Shown piece after piece: positions 17,880 to 27,645 of a DNA stretch of 64,000 nt. The stretch covers positions 1 to 64,000 of the forward strand of contig MCAW01000003.1 in assembly GCA_001704575.1 (NCBI GenBank), read 5' to 3'. The notes under the pieces are model-generated. The model did not search any database and was not told the DNA's origin. It saw nothing but the letters and a program-made list of their open reading frames with translations. The position numbers were made by a program, and so were the translations under genes. The stretch comes from Methylophilales bacterium LSUCC0135 (GTDB lineage Bacteria; Pseudomonadota; Gammaproteobacteria; Burkholderiales; Methylophilaceae). Every line of letters starts with the position of its first letter. Position 1 is the stretch's first letter.

Positions 17880-18451
17880 TGTCATTTGATTTGTCGATGT
17901 TTAATACCCCCATGATTCCTAACGCTCACCGAGTTCAGCCAGGCCCCAGAGTTGCCTGGACAACCCCGTATGGTGATGTATTTACCATACGTAAGATTCG
18001 CCCGGAAGATATGATTGCGATGCGTGATTTCTGCGAGAGCTTGTCTTATACAACCCGATATCTGCGTTTCGGCCACGGAGATTTTCATCTTTCCGACAGC
18101 GAATTGCTGCACGTGTGCGAACCTGATCATCAACAATGCACCCACCTGATCGCGCTGATGACGGCCGGCAAGCACCAGCAGATTGTGGGTTCGGCTCGCT
18201 TCGTCATGCAGGGCAATGGCATCAATGCCGAGTTTGCCATTGAGGTATCCGATCATTGGCATCACGTTGGTATCGGTCATCGCCTGATGACTGCGCTGGA
18301 ACACGATGCCCGTGAGCGCGGCTTGCGTCGCATGATTGGCCAGGTTCTGGCCAGTAATGCGCATATGCTGGATTTTATTGTCGATTGCGGCTATGAGATT
18401 CATTACCATCCGGAAGAGGCCTATCTCAAGCTGGCGATCAAAAGACTCTAA
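17879..18451 (+). CDS. GNAT-family N-acetyltransferase
   Basis: A 190-residue protein with the GNAT fold: IRKIRPEDMIAMRDFCESLS, a central beta strand with IVGSARFVM, AEFAIEVSDHWHHVGIGHRL (motif A, acetyl-CoA loop H-x-V-G-I-G) and the C-terminal NAHMLDFIVDCGYEI. The pattern resembles the acetyltransferase domain of Pat-type protein lysine acetyltransferases, but the CoA-ligase-like domain is absent. It is translationally coupled to the GT4 gene (ATGA-type one-base overlap). Substrate unknown. Confidence 0.85.
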   Translation: MSFDLSMFNTPMIPNAHRVQPGPRVAWTTPYGDVFTIRKIRPEDMIAMRDFCESLSYTTRYLRFGHGDFHLSDSELLHVCEPDHQQCTHLIALMTAGKHQQIVGSARFVMQGNGINAEFAIEVSDHWHHVGIGHRLMTALEHDARERGLRRMIGQVLASNAHMLDFIVDCGYEIHYHPEEAYLKLAIKRL

Positions 18452-18662
18452 ATGCTTGACGGCTGATATATCCCGTAACCAAGAAAGCCGACTTGTAGTG
18501 TGCGTCGCGGCAATTTTTTGCTTGAAGCCAGCTAGCGCTGAATTGTTTCAAGCGTATGAAGCTTCGTCAGTTTTTTGATGGTTTGTCATAAAAATTTCAA
18601 AATAAATGCAGCGTGAAGTCAGTACACTAATCGCAGATTTTATCAATTTGCGGACTAACATC

Positions 18663-19082
18663 ATGAAAATCAGTAAACCCGAATATCTTGAGAAAGCGCT
18701 TCTGCTCAGTGATGACGAGCAACAGCGTATTCTTTCCCGTATGTCTGGCAAGCTGCCGAACCGGCTGCTGAAAGACAAGCTGAGCATCGAAGAGGCGATT
18801 GCCATTCAGCTCGAAATTGAGGACGAACATCTCGCCGAATGGCGCAAGAACTGGGAAAAGATCAGAAAGCAGGAGGCTGACAGAAAAGCCAAGGCAGAAA
18901 AGAAACTTGCGGCAAAGAAGGGGACCGATGCAGAACAGGCAACAGCAAAAAAATCATTGGCCAAGTCAGAGGTTGAGACTGGCGTGAAGAAGGTAGCGGC
19001 AGCGAAGCCAGCCAAACCAGCCGCAAAGGCCAAAGAGCCTGCCAAGCCGGTGGCAAAGCCCGCGAAGGCTGCCAAGCAATAA
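18663..19082 (+). CDS. Hypothetical protein with charged helix and Ala/Lys/Pro-rich tail
   Basis: A 139-residue protein. Residues 1-75 are a conserved-looking helical domain: MKISKPEYLEKALLLSDDEQ, SRMSGKLPNRLLKDKLSIEE, AIQLEIEDEHLAEWRKNW. The rest is a low-complexity basic tail of Lys/Ala/Pro repeats like those of histone-like proteins. The ATG at 18663 is preferred over one 19 codons earlier because the upstream part looks non-coding. The tail suggests nucleic-acid contact, but no function is known. It converges on fdx with a large palindrome between. Confidence 0.65.
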   Translation: MKISKPEYLEKALLLSDDEQQRILSRMSGKLPNRLLKDKLSIEEAIAIQLEIEDEHLAEWRKNWEKIRKQEADRKAKAEKKLAAKKGTDAEQATAKKSLAKSEVETGVKKVAAAKPAKPAAKAKEPAKPVAKPAKAAKQ

Positions 19083-19117
19083 AACTCAGCCGAAACTGAA
19101 GGTTCGAGCAGCATCAA

Positions 19118-19147
19118 GCAACAGGGCTTCCATGGAAGCCCTGTTGC
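19118..19147. terminator. 30-bp perfect palindrome between convergent genes
   Basis: A perfect palindrome of GCAACAGGGCTTCC and its complement lies between the hypothetical gene and fdx, 35 bp and 10 bp from their stops. The stem is long and GC-rich, but no T run follows in either direction. It is best read as a bidirectional 3'-end hairpin rather than a canonical intrinsic terminator. Confidence 0.6.
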
Positions 19148-19156
19148 ATTTCCGGC

Positions 19157-19498
19157 TCAGCGATGGCCTTCCTTGGCCATGTTGATCGAGTATTTGGGGA
19201 TTTCGATGACCAGGTCGGCATCGCTGACGATGGCCTGGCAGGACAGGCGCGAATTCGGTTCCAGCCCCCATGCCTTGTCCAGCAGGTCTTCTTCCTTTTC
19301 TTCGGCGGCATTCAGCGTGTTGTAGCCTTCACGCACGATGACGTGGCAGGTGGTGCAGGCGCACACCTTGTCGCAGGCGTGGTCGATATCGATATCGTGG
19401 TTGAGCAGGTTGTCGCAGATCGACACGCCTTTCTCGGCTTCAAAGGCAGTCCCTTCCGGGCACAGTTCGACATGGGGCAATACGATGATTTGTGGCAT
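19157..19498 (-). CDS. fdx: ISC-type [2Fe-2S] ferredoxin
   Basis: A 113-residue ferredoxin that supplies electrons for Fe-S cluster assembly on IscU. The cluster ligands fall at C42, C48, C51 and C87 (HACDKVCACTTCH and RLSCQA), the same positions as in E. coli Fdx. The C-terminus keeps IPKYSINM. It is the last gene of the isc operon, one base after hscA. No iscX follows. Confidence 0.97.
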   Translation of the reverse strand: MPQIIVLPHVELCPEGTAFEAEKGVSICDNLLNHDIDIDHACDKVCACTTCHVIVREGYNTLNAAEEKEEDLLDKAWGLEPNSRLSCQAIVSDADLVIEIPKYSINMAKEGHR

Positions 19499-19499
19499 A

Positions 19500-21365
19500 T
19501 CAGAGTTCCAGTGTTTTCAGGTCCTGCCCGGCCAGCACTTGCCTGACCGAGGCATCCATGCGGCGCGCGGCGAATTCTTCGGTGGCAAGGTTGAGTGCCT
19601 CCACTGCATCGTGAATGGCATGATGGTTTTCGGTTTTTGCCAGTTCGGCCAATGCCTGCATTTTCTCAACGATGATCTGCTTTTCTTTTTCAGAGAGCAA
19701 GGCACCGTCTTTCGCCAGCGCCGCCGTGATCGCTTCCAGCAGACGTTGGGAATCTACGCGCGCTTCCTGCAGGGCGCGGGCCTGTTTGTCTGTTTCGGCC
19801 GACTTGAATGAGGTTTCCAGCATGTTGATGATTTCGTCCTCGCTCAAGCCATAGGACGGTTTCACCACAATATGCGCCTCCACGCCGCTGGTCTGTTCGC
19901 GCGCAGATACCGAAAGCAAGCCGTCGGCATCGACCTGGAAGGTGACGCGAATGCGGGCGGCACCGGCGGCCATCGGCGGAATGCCGCGCAGCTCGAAGCG
20001 TGCCAGTGAGCGGCAATCGGAAACCAGCTCGCGCTCACCTTGAACAACGTGGATGCTCATGGCGGTCTGGCCGTCCTTGAAAGTGGTGAAATCCTGCGCG
20101 CGCGCCACCGGTAGGGTGGCGTTGCGGGGAATGATGCGCTCGGCGAGGCCGCCCATGGTTTCCAGGCCGAGCGACAGCGGAATGACATCGAGCAGCAGCA
20201 GATCGTCTTCACCGCGATTGCCGGCCAGCACGTTGGCTTGTATGGCGGCGCCTAGTGCTACGACCTTGTCCGGATCGAGATTGGTGAGCGGATCCTGACC
20301 GAAGAATTCAGCGACTGCATGACGTACCTGCGGCATGCGCGTGGCGCCGCCTACCATGACCACACCCTTGACATCTTCGATGGACAGTCCGGCATCGCGC
20401 AGCGCTTTTTTGATTGGCGCCAACGTCTTGGCGATCAGGTGCTGCGTCAGTTCCTTGAGTTTGCTGCTGGTCAGGGTGAGATCAACCAGTTCGCCGTTTT
20501 TCAGCAGGCTGGTGATGCGTGCTTCGGCGTGATCGGTCAGCCACTCCTTGGCTTCGCGCGACTTGGTCAGCAGCTGTCGGGTATCTTCCGGGCTGATCGG
20601 CGCGAGTTTGGCTTGTTCCAGTATCCAGCAGAAAATACGGCGGTCGAAATCGTCGCCGCCGAGGGCGGAATCACCGTTGGTGGCGAGTACTTCGAACACG
20701 CCCTTGGACAGGCGCAGCACGGACACGTCAAAGGTGCCGCCGCCGAGATCGTAAATCACATAAACGCCTTCCGCGGCATTATCGAGGCCATAGGCGACTG
20801 CCGCAGCGGTCGGCTCGTTGAGCAAGCGTAATACATTGAGGCCGGCGAGTCTGGCGGCATCCTTGGTGGCCTGGCGCTGCGCGTCGTCGAAATAGGCGGG
20901 TACCGTGATGACGGCTCCGGCCAGTTCGCCGCCCAGCGCATGTTCAGCACGTTGTTTCAGCACCTTGAGGATTTCAGCGGAAATTTCCACCGGGCTCTTG
21001 ATGCCGGCACGGGTCTGGATTTGCACCATGCCGGGCGTGTCGATGAACTGATAGGGCAGTTGCACGGTGTCGCCGACATCCTTGAGCCCGCGGCCCATGA
21101 AGCGCTTGGCCGAGATGATGGTGTTGTGCGGGTCCAGACTTTGCTGCGCCTGTGCGACATAACCAACGTCGATGCCGCCGTCCTCACGGTAATGCACGAC
21201 GGAAGGCAGCAGGGCGTGACCCTCCTTGTCGTGCAGCACGGTGCTCATGCCGCTGCGCACGGTGGCAACCAGCGAGTTGGTGGTGCCGAGATCAATGCCG
21301 ATCGCCAGCTTGTGCTGGTGCGGCGCGGTGCTCATGCCGGGTTCGGCGATTTGTAATAGGGCCAT
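19500..21365 (-). CDS. hscA: Fe-S assembly chaperone HscA (Hsp70 type)
   Basis: A 621-residue specialised Hsp70 that, with HscB, releases clusters from IscU by binding its LPPVK motif. The ATPase domain begins [20 protein letters not shown] and contains [13 protein letters not shown] and [14 protein letters not shown]. The substrate-binding domain follows. The start [10 protein letters not shown] matches the family's usual N-terminus. Length is normal. It sits 77 bp after hscB and one base before fdx, within the isc operon. Confidence 0.97.
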   Translation of the reverse strand: MALLQIAEPGMSTAPHQHKLAIGIDLGTTNSLVATVRSGMSTVLHDKEGHALLPSVVHYREDGGIDVGYVAQAQQSLDPHNTIISAKRFMGRGLKDVGDTVQLPYQFIDTPGMVQIQTRAGIKSPVEISAEILKVLKQRAEHALGGELAGAVITVPAYFDDAQRQATKDAARLAGLNVLRLLNEPTAAAVAYGLDNAAEGVYVIYDLGGGTFDVSVLRLSKGVFEVLATNGDSALGGDDFDRRIFCWILEQAKLAPISPEDTRQLLTKSREAKEWLTDHAEARITSLLKNGELVDLTLTSSKLKELTQHLIAKTLAPIKKALRDAGLSIEDVKGVVMVGGATRMPQVRHAVAEFFGQDPLTNLDPDKVVALGAAIQANVLAGNRGEDDLLLLDVIPLSLGLETMGGLAERIIPRNATLPVARAQDFTTFKDGQTAMSIHVVQGERELVSDCRSLARFELRGIPPMAAGAARIRVTFQVDADGLLSVSAREQTSGVEAHIVVKPSYGLSEDEIINMLETSFKSAETDKQARALQEARVDSQRLLEAITAALAKDGALLSEKEKQIIVEKMQALAELAKTENHHAIHDAVEALNLATEEFAARRMDASVRQVLAGQDLKTLEL

Positions 21366-21442
21366 GGGTTTGTATGAATCTGTCTTTGAAGTAATTACAA
21401 CGATGGTTGACTGGCTATTACGCGGTCTCTGTTGCGCGTCTT

Positions 21443-21967
21443 TCAGGCATCCTGCAGTTTGCTGATGGCGTGTCCGATGTCAGCCTGCACTTTATCAATA
21501 AAACTGAGTTTCCTCACGGTTTCTGCTGCTGCCAAGGTGGCGTCGGCCTCGTCCAGTTGTGCATGCAATTGTTGTTGCAGCTGGCGTGTTGTTTTGCGGG
21601 TTTCACTCAAGAGCTCATCGAGCGCGTCGATGTCACTGGCGGCCACTGCCTCCTCTATGGCTTCACGCCACTCCATCTGCAGCATGAGAAAGTCTGCAGG
21701 CATGGCGGTATTGCTGTCTTCTTCCGTTTCAACGCCTTTCAACTGCAATAGATGGCGCGCCCGCGAAGTCGGATTTTTCAGTGTCTGGTAGGCTTCGTTG
21801 GCTGCGGTCGCCAGTTGCATCGATTTGAGCCGCTCGGCACTGGAACCTGCCGCAAAACGATCCGGATGTACCTCGCCCTGAATTTTGCGGTAAAGCTGGT
21901 CGAGTGCTTGCAGATCAATCGCAAAGCGCTCGGGCAGACCGAACAGTTCGAAGTGGTTCTTGTGCAT
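21443..21967 (-). CDS. hscB: Fe-S assembly co-chaperone HscB (J-domain)
   Basis: A 174-residue co-chaperone that brings IscU to HscA and stimulates its ATPase. The J-domain has [16 protein letters not shown] and the HPD motif at residues 34-36, then [20 protein letters not shown]. The C-terminal three-helix domain that binds IscU follows. The open frame continues upstream into iscA's 3' region, but ATG 21967 (MHKNHFEL) gives the family N-terminus. Confidence 0.95.
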   Translation of the reverse strand: MHKNHFELFGLPERFAIDLQALDQLYRKIQGEVHPDRFAAGSSAERLKSMQLATAANEAYQTLKNPTSRARHLLQLKGVETEEDSNTAMPADFLMLQMEWREAIEEAVAASDIDALDELLSETRKTTRQLQQQLHAQLDEADATLAAAETVRKLSFIDKVQADIGHAISKLQDA

Positions 21968-22013
21968 CAGGCTATCAATCCAGAGGCGCCGGCTGCGGAG
22001 GAGGGGAGCGCTT

Positions 22014-22337
22014 TCAAACGGTGAAGCTTTCGCCGCAGCCGCACTCATCCTTCACGTTCGGGTTATTGAACTTGAAACCCTCGTTGAGGCCTTCCTTGAC
22101 AAAATCCAGCTCGGTGCCGTCGATGTATACCAGGCTTTTGGGGTCGATGATGACTTTTACGCCGAGGCTTTCAAATTCCAGGTCTTCCGGTTTCACTTCA
22201 TCAACGAATTCCAGCGTATACGCCATGCCGGAGCAGCCGGTAGTCTTGACGCCGAGGCGCAGGCCAATGCCCTTGCCGCGGTTGGAAAGAAACTTCTGCA
22301 CGCGGTTTGCGGCATTTTCCGTCAGTGTAATGGCCAT
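22014..22337 (-). CDS. iscA: A-type iron-sulfur carrier IscA
   Basis: A 107-residue A-type carrier that receives iron or clusters and passes them to targets. The three conserved cysteines are C35 ([10 protein letters not shown]), C99 and C101 (DECGCGESF). It starts 3 bases after the iscU stop, in the usual isc order. Confidence 0.97.
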   Translation of the reverse strand: MAITLTENAANRVQKFLSNRGKGIGLRLGVKTTGCSGMAYTLEFVDEVKPEDLEFESLGVKVIIDPKSLVYIDGTELDFVKEGLNEGFKFNNPNVKDECGCGESFTV

Positions 22338-22340
22338 GCC

Positions 22341-22736
22341 TTACGCGACCTCTTTGTCCGACTGTTTCGATTTGAGGTCGGCAACTGCGGCTTTGATCGC
22401 ATCTTCCGCCAGCACAGAGCAGTGAATCTTGACCGGTGGCAGCGCCAGTTCCTCGGCAATGGCCGAATTCTTGATCTGTGCCGCTTCGTCCAGTGATTTG
22501 CCCTTCAGCCATTCGGTGACCAGCGAGCTGGAGGCAATCGCCGAGCCGCAGCCATAGGTCTTGAACTTGGCATCTTCGATGATGCCGCTGTCGTTCACCT
22601 TGATCTGCAGCTTCATGACGTCGCCGCAAGCTGGTGCGCCGACCATGCCGGTGCCCACGTGCGGGTCGTTCTTGTCGAGCGAACCGACGTTGCGCGGGTT
22701 TTCGTAGTGGTCTAATACCTTGTCTGAATATGCCAT
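22341..22736 (-). CDS. iscU: Iron-sulfur cluster scaffold IscU
   Basis: A 131-residue scaffold on which [2Fe-2S] clusters are built with sulfur from IscS. Cluster residues C37, D39 (PACGD), C63 (YGCGS), H105 and C106 (KIHCS) are present, as is the HscA-binding LPPVK at 99-103. A strong AGGAG lies before the ATG. A 267-bp gap holding a palindromic repeat separates it from iscS, unlike the tight spacing usual in isc operons. Confidence 0.98.
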   Translation of the reverse strand: MAYSDKVLDHYENPRNVGSLDKNDPHVGTGMVGAPACGDVMKLQIKVNDSGIIEDAKFKTYGCGSAIASSSLVTEWLKGKSLDEAAQIKNSAIAEELALPPVKIHCSVLAEDAIKAAVADLKSKQSDKEVA

Positions 22737-22752
22737 TTTGTTCTCCTAATAT

Positions 22753-22851
22753 GAATTAAAACGCTTCGCAAACTCTGCGTTGGCAAGCCTTGCCGTACTC
22801 GATTGTACTAACTGCGGCTTGCCGTCTTGATTTTGCATCGCCTTTTAATTC
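22753..22851. repeat. 99-bp imperfect palindromic repeat element between iscS and iscU
   Basis: The element begins GAATTAAAACGCTTCGCAAA and ends with the near-complement (..TTTGCATCGCCTTTTAATTC). The outer arms match at about 17 of 23 positions. Nested inside are GGCAAGCC (22782-22789) and GGCTTGCC (22816-22823), then GTAC..GTAC at the core. The whole could fold as a long cruciform or RNA hairpin. Its form (GCAAGCC / AGTAC / GGCTTGC core with outer GCAAA..TTTGC arms) resembles a dispersed extragenic palindrome of betaproteobacteria as I remember it. Only one copy is in this window, so repetition is not shown here. Confidence 0.7.
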
Positions 22852-23003
22852 ATTCGATTATTCAACTGCTTGAAATATTAACTGTTAAGAAATTTTCCCA
22901 AGAAAGCGTCAATTTGTTTGGCTGGCGAGGCGCTGGTTTGCGACGTTTAGTTCGTTTTAAACGAGCAGGCCGGCAACAATGCCAGACAAGCAAAGAACGC
23001 TTT

Positions 23004-24218
23004 CTAATGAGCTGCCCACTCTACTTTGGACAAATCAATCCCCTCTTGGTGCATTTCCCACAGCGGGGAAAGTTCACGCAGTTTGCCGATCTTGCTCTTC
23101 ATCAGCGCAACCGTATAGTCGACATCTTCTTCGGTCGTGAAGCGGCCGATGGAGAAGCGGATCGAGCTGTGCGCGAGTTCGTCCGATCTGCCAAGCGCGC
23201 GCAACACGTAACTCGGTTCGAGGCTGGCCGAGGTACAGGCCGAGCCGGATGAAACGGCGATGTCCTTGACCGCCATGATCAGCGATTCGCCTTCGACGAA
23301 ATTGAAGCTGATGTTGAGGTTGTGCGGTACGCGTTGCTTGAGGTCGCCGTTAACATAGACTTCGTCGATTTCCTGCAGGCCGGCGAGCAGTCTGTCGCGC
23401 AGACGACGGATGCGGGCGTTTTCCAGTTCCATTTCTTCGCGTGCGATGCGGAAAGCCTCACCCATGCCGACAATCTGGTGGGTGGCGAGCGTGCCGGAGC
23501 GCAGGCCGCGTTCGTGACCGCCGCCGTGCATCTGCGCTTCCAGACGCACGCGCGGTTTGCGACGTACATACAGCGCGCCGATACCCTTGGGGCCGTAGGT
23601 CTTGTGCGCCGAAAAGCTCATCAGGTCGACCGGCAGTTTCTCCAGATCGATGGCGACCTTGCCGGTAGCCTGCGCTGCGTCAACGTGGAAGATGATGCCG
23701 TGTTCGCGGCAGATGTTGCCGATGGCTTCGATATCCTGAATCACGCCGATTTCGTTGTTGACGAACATGACGGAGGCAAGCACCGTATCAGGACGGATGG
23801 CTGCCTTGAATTTTTCGATATCCACCAGACCGTTAGGCTCCGGTTGCAGAAAGGTCGCTTCAAAACCTTCGCGTTCGAGTTCGCGCACCGGATCGATGAC
23901 GGCCTTGTGCTCGGTCATGACGGTGATGATATGTTTGCCCTTGCCACTGTAAAAATGCGCGGCGCCCTTGATCGCAAGGTTGTTGGATTCGGTCGCGCCC
24001 GAGGTCCAGACGATTTCGCGCGGGTCGGCATTGACCAGCTTTGCGACTTCTTCACGGGCGTTTTCCACAGCCTTTTCCGCTGTCCAGCCGAAGGAATGGC
24101 TGCGTGATGCCGGGTTGCCGAAAAATTCGGTGATGTAGGGGATCATCTTCTCCGCCACGCGCGGGTCTACCGGTGTGGTAGCTGAGTAATCCAGATAGAT
24201 CGGTGTTTTAACAGTCAT
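23004..24218 (-). CDS. iscS: Cysteine desulfurase IscS
   Basis: A 404-residue PLP enzyme that takes sulfur from cysteine as a persulfide for IscU, tRNA thiolation and cofactors. It starts [15 protein letters not shown]. The PLP lysine lies in [12 protein letters not shown] (near residue 206), and the catalytic cysteine in [17 protein letters not shown] (near 328) is in the long mobile loop. The C-terminus [21 protein letters not shown] carries the IscU-docking tail that marks true IscS. A second desulfurase gene lies immediately upstream. Confidence 0.97.
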   Translation of the reverse strand: MTVKTPIYLDYSATTPVDPRVAEKMIPYITEFFGNPASRSHSFGWTAEKAVENAREEVAKLVNADPREIVWTSGATESNNLAIKGAAHFYSGKGKHIITVMTEHKAVIDPVRELEREGFEATFLQPEPNGLVDIEKFKAAIRPDTVLASVMFVNNEIGVIQDIEAIGNICREHGIIFHVDAAQATGKVAIDLEKLPVDLMSFSAHKTYGPKGIGALYVRRKPRVRLEAQMHGGGHERGLRSGTLATHQIVGMGEAFRIAREEMELENARIRRLRDRLLAGLQEIDEVYVNGDLKQRVPHNLNISFNFVEGESLIMAVKDIAVSSGSACTSASLEPSYVLRALGRSDELAHSSIRFSIGRFTTEEDVDYTVALMKSKIGKLRELSPLWEMHQEGIDLSKVEWAAH

Positions 24219-24256
24219 GTTGGGTCCTATGGTTCAGCATTCAATTTTTCGTACAG

Positions 24257-25402
24257 TCATACGGCGACCGCTGTCAAATGCCGCAGTCTTGCAATTTCGC
24301 CTGCCAGCACGGCAAGAAAGCTGTCGATCTGTTCTGCGCTGTTGCCGGCGCCGAGGCTGGTGCGGATTGCGCCCTTGGCCAGATCCGCTTCGACGCCCAT
24401 GGCCAGCAGAACGGCACTCGGCTCCGAGCTGTCACTGGAGCAGGCGGAGCCGCTGGCAACGGCAAACCCCTTGCGATCCAGCGCCATCACCAGGGTTTCA
24501 CCTTCGATTTCGTTGAAGGCAAAAAAACTGGTATTGGGCAGTCTTTCTACTTCGGCGCCGAAAATGACGGCGCCCAGCTTTTTCAATCCCGTTTCCAGGT
24601 GTTCGCGCATCTGCCGGATGCGGCCCGGTTCCTGCAGCAGTCTTGCATTCAGCAGCTCGCATGCAGCGCCGAAGCCGACGATTGCGGCTACGTTTTCTGT
24701 CCCGCTGCGCAGTCCTTTTTCCTGTCCGCCGCCATGAATCACCGGCTCGATGTCGATGCGCTTGTCGAGAATCAGCGCGCCTGCGCCCTGCGGGCCGTTG
24801 ATCTTGTGCGATGAAAGCGTCATGGCATGTACATTGAGTTCGGCGAAATCCACCCTCATCTTGCCCAGCGCCTGTACCGCGTCGGTATGCACGGTGACGC
24901 CGTGTTTGCGGGCGATGGCAGCGATACCGGCCACTTTCTGAAGTACGCCTGTTTCATTGTTGGCCAGCATGACCGATAGCAGGCTGGTTTCTGTTCGCAG
25001 CAATTCCTCCACGCCGCTTTCCTGTACGACGCCGTGGCGGTCGACCGGCAACACCGCCAGTTTCCAGCCGCGCTGTTGCAGCGCCTGTGCCGGACGGCTG
25101 ATACAAGGATGTTCGATGTCGCTGACGACAATCTGGCTGGCGCCGTAGCGCCCGGCAATGCCGGTTACCGCGAGGTTGTTCGCCTCCGTGCCGCCCGAGG
25201 TGAAAATTACTTGCGAAGGGTGCGCGTTGACGGCATCGGCAACCTGTTCGCGCGCCCGTTCGATGGCGCTTCTCGCATGCCGGCCGAAACTGTGACGGCT
25301 GGTGGGGTTGCCATGCTGTGCCGTCATGAACGGCAGCATGGATTCCAGTACGCGGCTATCGAGCGCAGTCGTCGCGTTATGATCGAAATAGGTACTGCTC
25401 AT
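24257..25402 (-). CDS. Second cysteine desulfurase (NifS/IscS-like) in the isc operon
   Basis: A 381-residue PLP enzyme related to but distinct from the downstream IscS. It has TYFDHNATTALDSRVLESML, the PLP lysine in LSSHKINGPQGAGAL, RSGTENVAAIVGFG, and the catalytic cysteine in ASGSACSSDSSEPSAVLLAMG. It lacks the IscS C-terminal docking tail and ends LRHLTAVAV, so it is closer to NifS-type group I desulfurases. It sits 10 bp after iscR and 38 bp before iscS, so all three are likely on one transcript. Why two desulfurases are made together is not clear. A dedicated acceptor is possible. Confidence 0.92.
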   Translation of the reverse strand: MSSTYFDHNATTALDSRVLESMLPFMTAQHGNPTSRHSFGRHARSAIERAREQVADAVNAHPSQVIFTSGGTEANNLAVTGIAGRYGASQIVVSDIEHPCISRPAQALQQRGWKLAVLPVDRHGVVQESGVEELLRTETSLLSVMLANNETGVLQKVAGIAAIARKHGVTVHTDAVQALGKMRVDFAELNVHAMTLSSHKINGPQGAGALILDKRIDIEPVIHGGGQEKGLRSGTENVAAIVGFGAACELLNARLLQEPGRIRQMREHLETGLKKLGAVIFGAEVERLPNTSFFAFNEIEGETLVMALDRKGFAVASGSACSSDSSEPSAVLLAMGVEADLAKGAIRTSLGAGNSAEQIDSFLAVLAGEIARLRHLTAVAV

Positions 25403-25412
25403 GCGGCATCGC

Positions 25413-25886
25413 TCAGGCTGTCATCGCCTCGACTAAGGGTTGCATGGTGCACGGGCGGCTACTCATGACTATCTTCTTGCCATCGCGTTGCGATGCGACC
25501 AGATCGGCGATGGAGACACCGGCCAGGTACTCCAGTATCTTGTGGTTGAGGCTGGACCAGAGGTCGTGTGTCATGCAGCGACCTTCATCGTGGCAGTTCT
25601 CGCGGCCGCCGCACTGGGTTGCATCAATCGACTCATCGACGGCGCTGATGATTTGTGACACCGAGATTTCGTGCTGTTGTTTGGCAAGACGATAACCGCC
25701 GCCGGGACCGCGCACGCTTTTTACCAGGCCGCTACGGCGCAGGCGGCTGAACAGTTGCTCGAGATAGGAGAGCGAAATATTCTGCCGTTCACTGATTCCT
25801 GCCAGCGTGACAGGCTTGCCGGATTCATTCAGCGCGAGATCCAGCATTGCGGTGACGGCAAAACGACCCTTGGTAGTTAATCGCAT
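25413..25886 (-). CDS. iscR: Fe-S-responsive regulator IscR (Rrf2 family)
   Basis: A 157-residue repressor that senses Fe-S supply with a [2Fe-2S] cluster and shuts down isc transcription when clusters are plentiful. The winged-helix N-terminus ([20 protein letters not shown]) and wing [15 protein letters not shown] are conserved. Cluster ligands are C92, C98, C104 and H107. First gene of the isc operon. An IscR-type site overlaps its promoter, consistent with autoregulation. Confidence 0.97.
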   Translation of the reverse strand: MRLTTKGRFAVTAMLDLALNESGKPVTLAGISERQNISLSYLEQLFSRLRRSGLVKSVRGPGGGYRLAKQQHEISVSQIISAVDESIDATQCGGRENCHDEGRCMTHDLWSSLNHKILEYLAGVSIADLVASQRDGKKIVMSSRPCTMQPLVEAMTA

Positions 25887-25971
25887 GACAAGTTTCCTGA
25901 AATATTGGGGTTATTCCGGCGGCATTGATATCCAACAATGATGCCGTTTCCAACCTGTTTTTACAGGCAGG

Positions 25972-26004
25972 ATTCTAGAATACCTTAATACTTTAGTCAA
26001 CTAT
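25972..26004 (-). promoter_or_regulatory. isc operon promoter with type 1 IscR site
   Basis: On the minus strand TTGACT (25995-26000) and TAGAAT (25972-25977) are spaced by 17 bp, a near-ideal sigma-70 promoter. The -35 lies inside a 25-bp type 1 IscR-like site (25980-26004) that starts ATAGTTGACTAAAG and ends AAGGTAT, close to the E. coli iscR operators. The upstream end of the site overlaps the last codons of cysE. Transcription would start near 25965, giving an 80-base leader. Confidence 0.88.
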
Positions 26005-26745
26005 TTTATTGAGGTAGTTCACGTCGAAAGCCTTGCCGACTTCGGCGTCGGTTTCGACGTCGGCGCCAAGTTTCTCCAGCTGCTGCATGACTGCCTGCAG
26101 TTGTTGATCCTGTCTGGCGGCGTGGTCGAGCAGGGCATGAATGGCCTTGGTCATGGGGTCGTTCATGTTGTCGCTGACCGCGTATGCGGAAAAGCCGATC
26201 TTTTGCGCCATGTCATCGCGTTGCTGGGATTTGGCGTCGTCGAGAATGCGCGCGGGGATGCCGACAGCAGTTGCGTTGGTAGGCACATCCTTGACCACCA
26301 CGGCGTTGGAGCCGATCTTGGCTTGTGCGCCGATGGTGATGGGGCCAAGGATTTTGGCGCCTGCGCCGATCACAACCCCCTGTTCGAGCGTCGGGTGGCG
26401 TTTGCCCTTGTTCCAGGAAGTGCCACCCAGTGTGACACCATGATAAAGGGTGCAATCGTCGCCGATGACGGCTGTTTCGCCGATGACGACCCCCATGCCG
26501 TGGTCGATGAAGACGCGGCGGCCGATGGTGGCGCCGGGGTGAATCTCGATGCCGGTAAGCCAGCGGGCGATGTGCGAACTGAAACGCGCCAGCCAGTAGA
26601 AGCGTTGTTTCCAGATCCAGTGAGAAAGCCTGTGCATCAGCAGGGCATGCACGCCGGGATAGGTGGTCAGGATTTCCCAGCGGGTTCTGGCTGCCGGATC
26701 GCGTTCGAAAACAACGCTGATATCTTCTTTCAAATGCGTAAACAT
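25993..26745 (-). CDS. cysE: Serine O-acetyltransferase
   Basis: A 250-residue enzyme making O-acetylserine, the precursor of cysteine. Left-handed beta-helix hexapeptide repeats are evident ([40 protein letters not shown], and so on), with active-site His/Asp in FIDHGMGV and YHGVTLGG. It is the short-N-terminus (EpsC-like) form with an extra C-terminal helical tail (about residues 190-250). It lies directly upstream of the isc operon, so cysteine supply and cysteine use for Fe-S clusters adjoin. This pairing is common in bacteria. Confidence 0.95.
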   Translation of the reverse strand: MFTHLKEDISVVFERDPAARTRWEILTTYPGVHALLMHRLSHWIWKQRFYWLARFSSHIARWLTGIEIHPGATIGRRVFIDHGMGVVIGETAVIGDDCTLYHGVTLGGTSWNKGKRHPTLEQGVVIGAGAKILGPITIGAQAKIGSNAVVVKDVPTNATAVGIPARILDDAKSQQRDDMAQKIGFSAYAVSDNMNDPMTKAIHALLDHAARQDQQLQAVMQQLEKLGADVETDAEVGKAFDVNYLNKIVD

Positions 26746-26775
26746 ATCTTATTCTGACACAAAAGGGAGCAGGGT

Positions 26776-27573
26776 TTAATCAGCAATCTTTTTGCCGCAC
26801 TTGCTGCCAGGGATGCGCGGCGATTGCGTCAGTTTCAGCACGCCGCGCAGGATGTTGACTTCCTCCTTTTCCAGGTTGGCGCGCGCATAAATGCGGCGCA
26901 CACGCTGCATGAGCTTTTTCGGCTGTGCCGGATTGTAGTAGCCGATCTGGATCAGCACTTCTTCAAGGTGTTGATAGAAGCCTTCGAGCTCGTCGCTGGT
27001 GGCGAGCGGATTGGTTCTTGCCGCCAGCGCATGCTGACCGGCATCGAGACTTGCCATGCGGATCTCGTAGCACATGACCTGAACCGCAGCAGCGAGGTTG
27101 AGTGAGGAAAATTCGGGATTGGCCGGAATCATCGCCAGCAACTGGCACAAATCCAGTTCGGCATTGGATAGGCCGCTCATTTCGGTGCCGAACACCAGGG
27201 CGACCTTTTGATTGCCGGCGATGGAGACGGCGCGTTGTGCAGCTTCTCGCGCCGCCAACAGCTCATGCGACAGCTGACGTTTACGGGCGCTGAGGCCGAT
27301 CACCAGCGCGCAGCCTTCCAGTGCCTGTTCCAGCGTGGCGCAGACTTTTGCCGATTGCAGCAGGTCGGCGGCGCCGGTTGCCATGACAGTGGCATGTGCG
27401 TCAGGAAATGAGGCGGGCGCTACCAGATACAGGTCGCTGAGCCCCATGGTTTTCATGGCGCGGGCCGTGGCACCGATGTTGCCGGGATGGCTGGTCTGGC
27501 ACAGAACGATGCGGATATTGGCTAGGCAGGCGGGGTCTGTCACGTTGGGTTTGGAACTCATTGAATTAGGCAT
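26776..27573 (-). CDS. trmJ: tRNA (cytidine/uridine-2'-O-)-methyltransferase TrmJ
   Basis: A 265-residue SPOUT methyltransferase that methylates the 2'-O of nucleotide 32 in tRNA anticodon loops. It shows IRIVLCQTSHPGNIGATARA, then LVFGTEMSGLSNAEL and the trefoil-knot motif FSSLNLAAAVQVMCYEI. A C-terminal helical extension is typical of TrmJ as opposed to TrmL. It sits 30 bp upstream of cysE on the same strand and divergent from suhB, as in many proteobacteria. Confidence 0.93.
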   Translation of the reverse strand: MPNSMSSKPNVTDPACLANIRIVLCQTSHPGNIGATARAMKTMGLSDLYLVAPASFPDAHATVMATGAADLLQSAKVCATLEQALEGCALVIGLSARKRQLSHELLAAREAAQRAVSIAGNQKVALVFGTEMSGLSNAELDLCQLLAMIPANPEFSSLNLAAAVQVMCYEIRMASLDAGQHALAARTNPLATSDELEGFYQHLEEVLIQIGYYNPAQPKKLMQRVRRIYARANLEKEEVNILRGVLKLTQSPRIPGSKCGKKIAD

Positions 27574-27645
27574 TAAAATGCTATTTTAACAGCTCTTTAA
27601 TATGGCTTCGTGACCAATCATCGAGGCAACCGCAGAAAGTAATCT

